Below the pieces are notes generated by a model. The model was not told where the DNA came from. It ran no database searches and saw only the letters and a list, made by a program, of their open reading frames with translations. From positions 930,001 through 994,000 of the forward strand of contig NC_085853.1 in assembly GCF_020906515.1 (NCBI RefSeq): 64,000 bases of DNA, in the 5' to 3' direction. Each line of letters opens with the position of its first letter. The first letter of the stretch is position 1. A program made the translations under genes and the position numbers. This DNA is from Vanrija pseudolonga (lineage: Eukaryota > Basidiomycota > Tremellomycetes > Trichosporonales > Trichosporonaceae). This document shows positions 49,559-60,119 of the stretch, piece by piece.

Positions 49559-50949
49559 ATGGGCGCCTGCCTGAGCCGCCCCTTTGTGAGGAGGGCACAC
49601 ACACACCGCGCAGCGCGCACGCCGACCCCCGTCCCAGCGATCGCTCTGCAAAGCGTCCCGCCAGCACTGGACGCCGACTCGCCGTCGAACACGCCGCCGC
49701 GCCCCGACCCCACCCTCGACCTGCTGTGCCTCCCGCACGTCCTCGACGCGATCGTCGCCTCGGCGTCACACGCCACGCTGCTGGCCCTGCGCGCGACGTG
49801 TACAGAGGTGAAGGACGCCATCAACCCCGTCCTCTTTGCGCACGTCGTGATCGGCTGCGCCGCCGCCGACAGCACCGACCCCGGTGGCGACTCGCTCCCG
49901 TCCGTGCTGAGGTCGCGCAACGGCGACCCGCTGCCGTGCTTCGTCCCCGAGCTGGTCCCGCCTCCAGTGCTGCCCATGACTGCCAACATCTGGGCGACCC
50001 CGCCCCGTCGTCGCTCACGCCTGCTCGCTTGCTGTTCACGCGACGCGGCGGTCGCGTTCTCCGACGACGCCGGCGACACGAGCGACACCAGCGACGAGCC
50101 AGAGACCAAGCCCGTGCTGCCCGCCGCGCCGCAGCCCGCCGGACCGCAGCTCGCCGCCCACACGCGCCGCGTCGACATCTTCCAGCTCGTGCCTGCCGCG
50201 CTCGACGTGGTCCGGCGACACGTCCACGCCGACGTCGTTCGTGTGCATCGCGACTCGCGCCGGTGCTGCCCACTCGTGCACGTCGACTTTGCCCACACGC
50301 TCGTCTACCGTGAAGACACCGCTAGGGCGATCGGCACCGTCACGTTCGGGGAGCGCACCGAGCGCGTCGTGCACTACGTCCATCTCGGCGGGACGAGCTT
50401 CGCAGTCTTGGCCATCCGCCCGATGTGGCAGTACGGCGGCTTCGACCCGGACAGGCCACGTTGGTCGTACGCGGGGGTCATGTACCCCTACTACAACACG
50501 GTTCCACGCATCGAGGCGCCGGCTGCCCGGGAGGAAGTGTTCGTCTTCGACGAGGCTATCAACGGCATCAGGCAGGTCCGCGCCTGGAACCACATCACGA
50601 GCCAGATCGCAAAGCGGCTTGCTCTCGATAGCAAGTGTATCGTGGTCGACTTTGAAGTGGCGCGCTTCCGTCTGCCGGCGACCGCCTTTCTTGAAGACAT
50701 CGCAGACGCATTCTACACGCAAGCGACCCGTCCTGACCCGTACGAGAACCCCAGCTCCGAGCCGGTCGAGGCAATAACGCTAGAGCTCTGCTCTGAGATT
50801 GTGCATGCCTGGGCCATCTTCCAGACACGCGCCGAATGGGAGGCGACGTTGAGCTCTGCCGAGGTGGAGATGTTGAGCGCGCCGGGTGACGTGAGTCGTG
50901 GGGTGTTGGGTACCGCTGACCACAGGTCCATGGTCCGGCGAACCAGTGA
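49559..50949 (+). CDS. F-box-like lineage-specific protein (paralogue A)
   Basis: Function unknown. Exons 49559-50890 and 50926-50949 give 451 residues. The start is the first ATG; the N-terminus MGACLS fits an N-myristoylation plus palmitoylation signal. Residues about 53-95 (LCLPHVLDAIV, LLALRATC, LFAHVVIG) look like a degenerate F-box, the SCF-ubiquitin-ligase adaptor motif. No WD or LRR repeats follow; instead there is a Cys/Arg-rich linker and a mixed domain with HTLVYRED, ERVVHYVHL, IVVDFEVARF and FQTRAEWEATLS. These blocks recur in the minus-strand gene at 53515-55101, so the two are paralogues. The last intron is 35 nt; the final exon encodes only VHGPANQ. If unspliced, the frame would run on to 51283 through low-complexity sequence, which I consider unlikely. 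Confidence 0.7.
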
Positions 50950-51337
50950 CCGTCGACATGGGGGTGGTGTAGGGGAGCCGAGGTTCTGCACAGCGCAGGG
51001 TCGTGGGGTGGGGAGGTGGTTGGAACGTCGCATGTTAGGAGTACCTGTCATAAGTTGTCTGTCAATGTGGCGCCGATGTGGCGGACCGTCGTCGTCGTTG
51101 CTGTGTCCCCCGTCCCCCTCTTGTTACTGTCGCCGCTCGTCCGCCCCCATCGTTACCGTCGCTGTCGCTTCCCCCGCCCCCAACCCAACGTCGGCAAGAC
51201 CAGAAATCCATGGGTTACACGAGTACAGAAATGGCAAGAGAGGGGGGCGGACCAAGCGTGGCCCAGGGAGGGATGGGGGTTGAGTGTCCAGTCGGTGTTG
51301 GTGGTGGAAGGCGAGGTGGCTCAAGACAACAACACGC
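50950..51337. other. Convergent intergenic region
   Basis: 388 bp between paralogue A and the BRI3-like gene, holding both 3' ends; no further features recognised. Confidence 0.5.
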
Positions 51338-51861
51338 TTACGCGCCACCCCACGACTCCTTGATGACGAACTTGCAGTTCCTGCAGGTGATCTTCTTGTC
51401 CATGAAACATCTGGGGGGGGTTAGTTTGCACCACACGAAAGGCAGGCTCGGCGCGCCGGCGCCGACGGGACCGTGGCGCTGACGCGTGGCCTCGCCACTG
51501 TGCACACTACTCACGCAATGATACCGCAAGGGCAGAAGACGATGCCGATAATGATACCGATCAGACCCATGCGCTCGTCGGGGTCGTGCGCGCCGCCCGT
51601 GACGGGGCAGAACGTGGCGGTGGGGTACGGCCCCGCCTGGACGACGACCATGCCTGGCTGCGCGGCGTACCCGGGCTGCTGGCCGGCAGCGACCGGGTAT
51701 CCCGGCGCGCCGGGCTGCGGGGCGTACGCCCCGAGGGGGGCGCCGGCGGGCTGCGCCTTGGGGTCCCATGCTGCGTGGGTGTGTTAGCTGGCTGTGGCGC
51801 GGCGCGGTGCTCGCCACTCACCCTGGGGAGCCTGCTGGACCGGGATCTGCTGCTTCTCCAT
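51338..51861 (-). CDS. Small BRI3-like membrane protein
   Basis: 122 residues, three exons: 51861-51822, 51770-51515, 51410-51338. The N-terminal half is Pro/Gly/Gln/Ala-rich (GYPVAAGQQPGYAAQPG). Then comes a cysteine-containing TFCPVTGG, a single membrane helix LIGIIIGIVFCPCGIIACF, and a C-terminal CRNCKFVIKES zinc-knuckle-like end. This order of Pro-rich head, CP motif, membrane segment and terminal CxxC is that of the brain protein I3 (BRI3)/LITAF-like group, which acts at endolysosomal membranes in animals. Cysteines near the helix could be palmitoylated. Phase is preserved at both introns. It sits between the two F-box-like paralogues; whether they are linked in function is unknown. Confidence 0.72.
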
Positions 51862-53514
51862 TATGTTGTGGTGTGGTGGTGGTGTGGTCGAGCGAGTGGT
51901 GAAGTGGGCAGACTACCACCACCTCGACACGTCGTCGGCTTATGAGCAAAACGCGTCCTCCAGTAACTGCTGCAGCACCAGCAGCTGATCAGCGCAAAAT
52001 CCTAGCCTTTGATGGGCAGCAGCAGCAGCAACAGCAGCAGCAGCAATCGCCTGCCACGCCCTCCCTGCCTCGCTCCTTCCCCTGGCGGCCATCCGGCCCA
52101 CCCCGCACCCCTCGGACTGGTCCACCGCGACTCACTCGACTCTTCATCGCCACGCCCCCCTTCCACGACCGTATCAGACCCAAGGGGAGGCCTGTCGCAT
52201 CTGAGACGGAAACGGCGGGCATGACACCGCCCCTTCCCCCCTTGCGCCCCGGCATGTGGGAGCCGAGGCACCCGGACGGAATAGGACCAGCCCAGCAGCG
52301 AGCAAGCAGCCACAATTTACTAGCTCCTCGCTCCTCGCTCGCGACGGGCACTTTGATAACAGCGGTGTAGGCGCGCATCGCCCTTGCCTCGGACGGACGG
52401 GCGGCGCGGCGCAGGGGCAGAGGAACGGGGGTCGCGGGTGGGCGGGCGGGCGGACGGGCGCGGCTACTGCAGCAACAGCTACACGACGCGCCTGCCTCTG
52501 CTGGTTATGTTTGTTGCGAGGTACGCTCTGTTCACTGCTCTGCTCTGCTCTCCGCGCGCCAAGCCGACGTGCTGATCGGGGCCTGCCTGCCTTTCAGACA
52601 CGGACGACGGACGACGACGCACATCTACACCGCCTACGAGCAGCACAGGCCTGCATTCAGCTGCGAGATACATGGCTGGCTGCGAGATCGATCCAAATGC
52701 AGATGCAGATGCAAATGCAAAGCGAGCTGATCTGGAGCCTGGAGCGCAGCGCATACCAGCAGAGCAGGTATCCGGCGTAGGCGCAGCGTCCGCGGCACCA
52801 ACCCAACCCAATCCCGGCTCGTCGCGCCTGGCGCGCGTCGGTTTGAGCCCCTGCCCGCTCACCGCGCCGCCGTCTGCTTGCCGGCGTGCGTGCGTGCGTG
52901 ACGGCCAACAACAACCCACATTCCGACGCCTCCTCTGGCGATTTGGTCGTTGAGGCCTTTCGGGGGTCAACGATCGCCGCTCACCGCTTCACACCGCCTC
53001 GGGACAGAGGCAACAGATGAGCGCGAGTCGCCCTGCGCGCCCTGCCCGTTGTGCCTCGCAGCGAGAGAGTCTGGACTTGCTTCCGGACACATGTCTGTCC
53101 GTGACCACAACACATGCACAGAGAAAATGCGACAACCCCTGTCCGTCCCTCGCTGCCCGTGCACGCGCCTATTTCATGCACGCCACGCTTGATGAAAGTG
53201 AGAGAACCGGGTTGGGAGGTGGGTACGAAGGACACCCCGCTGCTCTCTTGCCTCTTGCCGGGCCAGCTGCAGTGCACGCGCCGTGCCTGCTGCTGTGCTC
53301 GACGAGTCAGTCTAGTGGCGGCTGGTTCAATTGACCCGCTGTCTGTCGCCCACTATCAAGCCCACTATCGCTGCCAAGACGCACCGCAACTCGGGAGATA
53401 AACTCGAGGCCACTTAGCACACCGCCTTGGGCTCAAACAAGCCCACCCAACATGACACAAAGTGGTCTCAGACTTGTCAACAGCATCATTGCGTCGCATA
53501 TGCACAGCCTAATA
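51862..53514. other. 1.65 kb intergenic region with CAG repeat
   Basis: Lies between the start of the BRI3-like gene and the 3' end of paralogue B. It has a (CAG)n tract at 52017-52046 and a TGCAGA/TGCAAA repeat at about 52,696-52,720. Open frames here are low-complexity; no gene supported. Confidence 0.5.
52017..52046. repeat. (CAG)n microsatellite upstream of BRI3-like gene
   Basis: About ten CAG units with one CAA interruption, roughly 155 bp upstream of the BRI3-like start; in that gene's sense it reads as CTG repeats in the leader or promoter. Confidence 0.85.
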
Positions 53515-55101
53515 CTACCCACCTCCCCTCGCTTCGGCGATCATTCTCGCCAAATAATCACTGTGGGGACTAATACCATCATGGAAGAGCGCCCTGACCA
53601 TCTCCAGGTGGTTCGTTTCTTGAAGCCACCTGTCGGCGACTCGGTCCATCGCGTCCCGTACCTGTCGTCAGCGCTATCAGAGAGGATACTTACAAACTGT
53701 GGCACGGTGAACGCTGCTACGTCCTCAGCACTCAGGCCCGCCTCCCACTCCGTGCGTGTGGTGAACACCAGCCTCCCGGCCAACTCGGCCGCTTGTTTAT
53801 CGCTCACAAACTCCGAGAGAGAGGGGAACACTGTCGCGAACGGCGCACGACCAGCGAGCGCCGCGATCGTAGCCTGTACCAGCTCGTCGCGCAGCTCAAC
53901 TCCGTTGACTTCATCAAACTGCAGCCATGGCCTGGCGGCCTCCAAGTCCACCAGCGTCACCATACTGCCCCGCATCAGGAGGCTGGCAAGCTCGACGGCG
54001 AGGGTATGGTACCTCGCAGCGCGACCGTTCTTCTTGGTAGCGGTCGCCTGCGTCATTGATAGCAGCCTGGGTGGCAGGTTCGGCGCTGGGTCGCTGAAGA
54101 CGAGCACCTCGTGACGCGGAAACACGGGCCCGGCACTCAGCGAGCTCCTTACGGGCGCGCCGTCCGCTTCGTCGTGGGTGCGAGGCCCCCGCGGGGCGTT
54201 CATGGCATCTGGCCGGCGACTCTTGCAATCACGGGTGCGACACGCGCCGCACCCTTGCTCATCGAGGTGGACACAGTATTCTTTCGTGGCGTCCCAGAGC
54301 TCAGCGCTGTAGTCGTCCAGCGGCGCGTAAAGGAGGGGCTGGTGCGACACCACTGGCGCTTTGACGTGGTGCACGACCCGACGCGTGGCGGGGTGGAAAT
54401 GCCAGAACATCCCGAATGTCTCATCTGCGACAGACATCGCCGGCTGCGTAGGGGGGAACATGACGAGCGTGTGCCCAACGGCGAAGGGTCGTCCGGGGGG
54501 GTAGTGCCCTTCCGTGGCACAGCAGACGCGCACGTAGGTCGGATCGAGGTAGGAAGCCATCCAGCCCAGAAGCTGCTCCGAAGGCTCGATGATGTCCAGG
54601 GTGGTGAGGACGTGCCGGAGACGCTTGGCCACACGCTTCTGTGCCGGCTGCCATTCGAAGCAGAGACCACCGGGGTACGGGCGCCACTCGTCCCACCGTC
54701 GGGGTGGGAAGCCAGGCAGGCGCCGGTCCGCAGGCGCTGTGAATGACTGCTCTTGTTTGAGTACGAACTTGCCGGCCGAGTACTCCTTCATCGAGCCAAC
54801 GACGAGATGTGCGTACAGCCGCGCCTCGACGAGCCGAGACACGCGCCTGCTTGTGGTGCGGAGGGCAAGGAGGGCATTATAGTCTGCGATGTCGATCACG
54901 CGCTCGAGAATGTGCGGGAAGGCGCTGGAGTCGAGCGGGGCGGGAGTAGCTTGGCGTGAGCAGAGCTGAGCGGCTCGTACGCTCACGCTCGGAGGGGGAG
55001 GGGGTGGGTGACGCGGCGCGTCTGACCTGCCGCTGCCGTTTGGGGAGCGTGAAGATGGGCCAGAATGGTTTGTCGGCGTCGTGCGCGCTGCGCTTTGTCA
55101 T
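53515..55101 (-). CDS. F-box-like lineage-specific protein (paralogue B)
   Basis: Function unknown; 497 residues. Exons 55101-55027, 54965-53694, 53661-53515. The start is the ATG of a 25-residue basic first exon (MTKRSAHDADKPFWPIFTLP); the continuous frame alone has no early ATG, supporting this exon, though its donor (GTCAGA) is weak. Degenerate F-box: FPHILERVIDIADYNALLAL to LYAHLVVG. The middle has VGHTLVMFPP, RRVVHHVK, a Cys cluster (GCGACRTRDCKSRR) and TLVDLEAARPW. The C-terminus has FTTRTEWEAGLSAEDVAAF, a 32-nt intron, then a helical tail RDAMDRVADRWLQETNH. The shared blocks with 49559-50949, and a phase-0 intron at the corresponding place after the TRxEWEA block, show common descent. 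The two genes point toward each other across the BRI3-like gene. Confidence 0.72.
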
Positions 55102-55316
55102 GGTGTCGTGCTAGTCGAACAGGAGAGCGCGGGGACGGCCTTAACGCCTTGCCATTGTTGTTGGTGTCGAGAATGAACAATATCGACATTCAACTTTCTT
55201 GAGTGACGTCTCAATCGACGCCAGTTACATTTTCAGGCACCGCCACGCGCGCCCGTCGTCATCATCATCGCTGCACTGATCATCGCTTCCTCTTCCTCTT
55301 CCAACCATCACTCGCA

Positions 55317-56887
55317 ATGCCCGCAGAACTCCTCGCCCTCCCACCAGCCTACACCCTCATCGGGTTCTACCGCCTGTGCACCGACGAGTCGATACGCAAG
55401 CCCGTGTGGGACAAGGTGCGGCACGCGGCCGTGCGCGGCGCCATGGTCGGCGCCGCGTACGCCGTGTTCGGGTGGGGGGCCATGGACTTTGTCGTGCGCC
55501 GGTTTATCGTCGGCAAGGCCGCGGCCAAGGGCGGGCGGGTGACCCTTGGTAGTGGGACGCTGGCGATGAGTATCGACTTGGTGTTTTGTGAGTCATGCGA
55601 GGCCTCCGTAGGAGACCGAGGAGAGCGGCCGAGAGGGCGAGCGCTGACGCCAATACCCCGATACCTTTGCCGACGACTGGCCCATCCCTCCACGCCCGCC
55701 CACCCGCAGACACCCACATCATGCTCCTCCTCCCGCAGCTCGGCGCAATTCTGCGCTTCTTCATGCTCAAGAACCTGCGCATCGCCCGCGCCCGGGCGTA
55801 CAACCTGACTGTCGCGTCGCGCGGCAAGCCCGCCGAATTCTGGGGTCTGGTGAGTAGAGCTAGCCTGAAGTTGACCAGCTCCTCACCTGTTCGCCTCGCT
55901 CACATAGCCCAGGGATACGTCGAGGAGTGGCAACAGCCGCCCCCAGTTCCACCACCCCGCGCGCGCGGCCGCCCAAGCCGCGAGCAGTGGGTGCGCTGGC
56001 TGCTGTGGTGGCCTAGCCAGAGTGTGATCCGGCATTGTGAGTCGCCGCCTGTTGGACGCCGACCCCGCTGACGCCGCCGCCACCAGACATTCTCTTCCCA
56101 CTCTCCCCAACGCTGCCGCTCATCGTGCCCCTCTTCACGTCATCGCTCAAGGCGCTCGGCACGGCAGAGTTCCTCCACAAGCCGTACTTTGCGCAGAAGC
56201 GCATGACGCACGAGGCCGAGTGGATTTGGGTCGACGAGCGCAAGTGGGCGTACCGCGCCTTCGGCTTCAGCGCGGCGCTGCTCGAGAGTCTCCCGATTAT
56301 CGGGCTGGTGTTTAGTATCTCGAACCGCATCGGCGCGGCCATGTGGTGGGTGCAGCTTGCCAGTTTACCCGCAACGGAGCTGACACACACGCAGGGCTCA
56401 CGACCTCGAGAAGCGCCAGCACCTCTTCGCCCATGTCATCCTCCGCCCGCTGCCGCCCTCCCGCGTGGGCATCTTCGGCACCGGTACCCCGCTGGACATG
56501 ACGTCCGAGGTGCGCCGCGCGGGCTCCGAGATCGAGAAGCGCTGGTCCAACACGCCAGTGTACGCTCCGACAGACGATGGCGACGACGAGGCGCCAGTGC
56601 CGCCGGGTGGGTTTGCGGCGCCTGGAGGGTTTCCAACGTCTGGAGGCTATGCGCCTCCTCCCCTTCCCCAGGCTTCGTATCCTCCCCAGGCTCCGTACCA
56701 AGGCCACCCTCCGGCCCCGCACGGCGCACCGTACGGCGAGCCCGCTCCGCCTCCGTACTCTGCCGTCGCTGGGGCTGGCGCCGTCGCCGGGCCTAGCCAG
56801 GACGGCGCGAGGCGCAGGCTGCCGCCCCAGCTGCCTCCCCGGCCTGACTCGAAGGCTTCGGCCGACTCAAAATACAAGGGTCAGTGA
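55317..56887 (+). CDS. RRT8/EI24-like multi-spanning membrane protein
   Basis: 428 residues, five exons: 55317-55587, 55710-55849, 55913-56036, 56087-56345, 56395-56887. Hydrophobic segments include GAMVGAAYAVFGWGAMDFVV, THIMLLLPQLGAILRFFML, YILFPLSPTLPLIVPLF and LLESLPIIGLVFSISNRIGA. The phrase LPIIGLVFSISNRIGAAMWA followed by HDLEKRQHLF resembles the conserved end of fungal Rrt8/Lds (outer spore wall) proteins, a branch of the EI24/CysZ-like family; this is recalled pattern similarity, not a search. The C-terminal 110 residues are Pro/Gly/Tyr-rich and end in basic PPRPDSKASADSKYK. All introns keep frame; the fourth acceptor restores the Trp of AAMW. Role probably at ER, lipid droplet or plasma membrane. 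Confidence 0.65.
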
Positions 56888-57045
56888 GGCACGTAGAGGC
56901 GCTCGGACCGTAACATAGACACACGCGTAGAATCGATGTACATATCACATGTGGTGTGGTGTAAGTTCACAATGCCAGAAGGTATGCCCCAGTCAGTCGT
57001 GCGTCGAAGCCTTCAAAATCAAGATTTCACATTTTGGCAGCTCGT

Positions 57046-58172
57046 CTACGCCTTGAGGTACTTGGCATGGAACGCGACGTGGTCGGGGGAGAAGGTGGAG
57101 ATCTGTGGTCAGCGATGCCTTTGGCTGAACGCACAAAGTAGTACGAGTGGTCGTATCCCTCCTGGCGGCGGAGCTCGAGCTCCCCCTTCGCGCCGCGAGC
57201 CTCAGCGGCGCGCTCGAGCGCCTCGGGGGTGAGCTGGCCGGCCGTGAGGAACTGGTCGGCGGTACCGACGTCGACGAGGAGGTGGAGCGAGCCCTTGGGC
57301 GCGGTGGAGTTGGCGAGGAGGTGCGACGCATCGTGAGCGAGCCAGGCGGTCGGCGGGGTGCCCGCCGAGGCGCCGAGGTAGGCCGTGAAGGCGCCAATGC
57401 CCCACGGGACGACGGCGGGGTTGCTGCGAGGCCACGCGTCAGCGCGGGCGAGCGAAGGAGAGGGGTGCAGAACGGACGCAGCTGGGCAGACAGGGCCGCC
57501 GCGTCGCTCGCTCCGCTCGCGACTCGACTCGACACTCACGCAATAGGCGCAAACGCGCTCGCGCTCTTAAACAGCGCCGGGTTCTTGAGGTAGATGCTGA
57601 GCGCGCCGTGTCCGCCCATCGAGTGGCCGGTGATGGACCAGCGGGAGAAGTCCTAGCGAGCGCGTCAGCGCGAGCTCGTCGCTTGCTCTCATCCCCTCGC
57701 CGACCCACCAGACGCAGGTTCGCAGCCTTCAACACGCTCGGCAGCTCGTCCACGATGAACGAGTACATGTTGTAGTGCGTCTTCCACTTGGCCTCCGTGG
57801 CGTCGATGTAGAACCCGGCGCCTGGCGTGGGGGTCAGCCAATGCGTTGGGTTGTTCACCCACCAGTACCAAGCTGCCAGTCGGCGTCCTCGCCCTCGACG
57901 CCGGCGCCGCGCGGCGACGTGTCAGGAAACACGAGCGCGATGCCCTCCTTGCCTGCGGAGTTGAACAGGCCGCCCTTCTGCGCGCCAGTGTCCTCCGTGC
58001 ATGTGAGGCCGGCGAGGTAGAACAGCACCGGCGCAGGCGAGGACTTGGCGCTGTCGGGGACGTAGACGTTGACCGAGGTCGACAGGCCGCCGAGCGACGA
58101 CGAGGGGAAGGTGTACTTTGTCAACACTCCCGACGCGACGCGGTTCGTGGAGGTGCTGGTGAGGTTCGTCAT
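57046..58172 (-). CDS. S-formylglutathione hydrolase (esterase D family)
   Basis: Hydrolyses S-formylglutathione to formate and glutathione in cytosolic formaldehyde detoxification, downstream of glutathione-dependent formaldehyde dehydrogenase. Five exons: 58172-57869, 57821-57709, 57652-57540, 57423-57135, 57102-57046; 291 residues, the usual size. Alpha/beta-hydrolase features: oxyanion-side loop [20 protein letters not shown] with the conserved TCT-N/D-type motif, [26 protein letters not shown], nucleophile Ser150 in [13 protein letters not shown], an acid in [11 protein letters not shown] and the His of GYDHSYYF, ending FHAKYLKA. The start is [15 protein letters not shown]. The catalytic triad is complete. 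Confidence 0.95.
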
Positions 58173-58451
58173 TGTAGGTCTGGAGAGGAGGTGGGAGGAG
58201 CGATGGGAGGAGGCGAGGCGAGATGGAGCTTGGCGTTTGTGACTCCTGGTGGAGGAGTGTGGAGGTGGTGGAGGCCGCTGGCGCCGCTGACTGACCCCAC
58301 TCGGCGTCATGACAACGCAATGGTGGAGGCGTAGCCGGCCACGGCCACAACAGCACCGGCGCCAGCAGCTGGTGCCCCAGGAATGCTCCGCCGCGGCCTC
58401 GGGCCACGGCTATCGCCCTCGCCGCCGCATACAAGCACATACATCTACATC
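58173..58451. promoter_or_regulatory. Promoter of the S-formylglutathione hydrolase gene
   Basis: 279 bp between the stop of the OTU gene and the start of the hydrolase, both on the minus strand. It is short for this window; no clear element beyond CT-rich leader sequence. Confidence 0.4.
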
Positions 58452-60119
58452 CTACATCTTGCCGCCCCTGCGCCCTCCCCTCCCCCTCGCGCGGCCTCTG
58501 CCCCGGCCACGTCCACGCCCCCTCCCGGCCTCCCGCGCGTCCTTGGCGTCGCGCACACGCTCGCGCTCCGCCTCGTCCGCGTCGTGCTTGTAGCTCGTGT
58601 CGGACCCCGAGTCGTCGTCGTTCAGTGGGCTCGTGGGCGCAGTCGACGCGCTGGATGGCGCACTGTCAGAGCTGCTTGGGCTGCCCGGCCGCTCGCGGTA
58701 CTGCAGGTCCGGGAGCATGGCCTCGACGGCTGCTGAGCCGCCTGAGCCCTCACTCGAGCTGTCCGACACGCCATGCTCGGCGTCCTCGAGCAGGATCTCG
58801 ACAGCCGCCGACACGTCGCCCTTGGTGCGGGCGAGCACGCCGGCGATGTGCGCCGGGGATAAGCCGTGCCCTGCGGGAAGCGACGCCGAGACCTGTGCCA
58901 GGCGCGAGTCCTTGCTGTCTGGGGCAGCCGCGTCGTCGACGCGCTCACCCCGCTCGCGGCGGGCAGCCTCGCTAACGTCGCGCGCGTGCGGTTTAGACAG
59001 CGAGTCGGGGACGTTGGCCGGGCCGGCCTTGCTACCCTTTGGTCGCACTGACTCGTAGTGCTCTGCCTCGGCGAACAGCGCGAGCCAGAGCATCGAGTGG
59101 CCTGGGGTTGGTGGAGGGAAGGGCGGGGTGGATGACGACTCGGCAGGCTCCTCGGGTTCCTTGCCGACGGCGGATCTCGTCCTCCGCTTGCCCTCGTCCT
59201 CCTCGGCATCCTCCTTCCCGGTACCATATTCAACCGTGTAGCTGGTCTGCGCGAGGATGATGCGAATGCTGCGCTGGAAGACGACCGTCGCGGCCTGCAG
59301 TTCGATGTGGCTGCCGTAGACGCCGAGCCCGCGCATCCGTGCCACGTAGTGGTCGTAGTCCTCGCCCGAGTTGAGGAAGCCAGCGACAAAATCAGCGAGC
59401 AGGTCGCGCTCACGCTCAAGGTGGTCGCACACGAGGCGGCGCACCTCGGCGTGGCGGCTCTGGTCGCCCCATAGCTGGTCGCCGATCGCGCGGAACAGAC
59501 AGTTGCCGTCGGCCGTCACATCGCGAAGTGCGAGTCCTAGGCGCGTGACCTCGTCCTTGATGGCGACGGACTCGGCGGCGATCGACTCTAGCGTGGTCGG
59601 TGTGGCCGAGGTGCGTCGCGACCGCGTCGTGCGCGACGATCTCGGCTGGCGTGCGGCGGCCGCTGCGCTGCGTGCGCCGCGGGGCCGTCCCCGCTTCCCG
59701 CCGCCGAGCAGGAGCCGGCGGGGCGAAAGGGCATGTAACGGCAAAGGAGTGAGGGGTGAGATGGGCGTGATAGGGATTGTCGAGGGGTGCGGGGGCGTGT
59801 CGGGCGCTGGAGACGGCACAGGGGCTGGTGATACGCCAAGGGAAGGCGCAACGTCCAGCGCAGTGTCATCGCCATCAACAGCAGCGGCGGCGAGATGGCG
59901 ATGTGCGCGGCGCTTGCGGGGTGGGCTGCTGGTCGACACGGCAGAGTCACCACCGCCGCCAACGCTGACGCTTCGGCGGCGCGTGACGCCCGTGCTGCTC
60001 CCTTCGCCGTGGTTGTCGTCGTCGTCGGCGCTGGTGGCGTAGGACGCGCTCACGACAGCCTGTGCAAGGCGGGATCGTGAGCGCGTCGCCCGCGTCTCTG
60101 CGAGGGCCGGCGGCGCCAT
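58452..60119 (-). CDS. OTU-domain cysteine protease (OTUD3-like deubiquitinase)
   Basis: Predicted deubiquitinase of 555 residues, no intron. I chose the ATG at 60119 (MAPPALAETRATRSR) because an upstream extension to 60269 lacks conserved sequence. The N-terminal 170 residues are basic and Ser/Pro-rich with nuclear-localisation-like RKRRAHRH. The OTU domain starts at about 185: LGLALRDVTADGNCLFRAIG with catalytic Cys207, DQLWGDQSRHAEVRRLVCDH, YDHYVARMRGLGVYGSHIEL, and the late EHYESVRP holding the catalytic His. A UBA-like segment follows (LSPAHIAGVLARTKGDVSAA), which could bind ubiquitin. The end is an acidic stretch followed by Gly-Arg repeats (GRGRGRGRGRARGRGG), suggesting RNA or nucleic-acid contact. 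The catalytic residues are intact. Substrates unknown. Confidence 0.9.
   Translation of the reverse strand: MAPPALAETRATRSRSRLAQAVVSASYATSADDDDNHGEGSSTGVTRRRSVSVGGGGDSAVSTSSPPRKRRAHRHLAAAAVDGDDTALDVAPSLGVSPAPVPSPAPDTPPHPSTIPITPISPLTPLPLHALSPRRLLLGGGKRGRPRGARSAAAAARQPRSSRTTRSRRTSATPTTLESIAAESVAIKDEVTRLGLALRDVTADGNCLFRAIGDQLWGDQSRHAEVRRLVCDHLERERDLLADFVAGFLNSGEDYDHYVARMRGLGVYGSHIELQAATVVFQRSIRIILAQTSYTVEYGTGKEDAEEDEGKRRTRSAVGKEPEEPAESSSTPPFPPPTPGHSMLWLALFAEAEHYESVRPKGSKAGPANVPDSLSKPHARDVSEAARRERGERVDDAAAPDSKDSRLAQVSASLPAGHGLSPAHIAGVLARTKGDVSAAVEILLEDAEHGVSDSSSEGSGGSAAVEAMLPDLQYRERPGSPSSSDSAPSSASTAPTSPLNDDDSGSDTSYKHDADEAERERVRDAKDAREAGRGRGRGRGRGRARGRGGRRGGKM

Noticed and set aside
49559-51283. 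611-residue read-through version of paralogue A
   Set aside because: The extra 160 residues are low-complexity and run into the BRI3-like gene's 3' side; a consensus short intron at 50891-50925 and paralogue B's matching intron favour the 451-residue form.
54966-54986. Start of paralogue B at 54986
   Set aside because: The codon there is GTG, not ATG; an upstream exon with a proper ATG at 55101 joins in frame.
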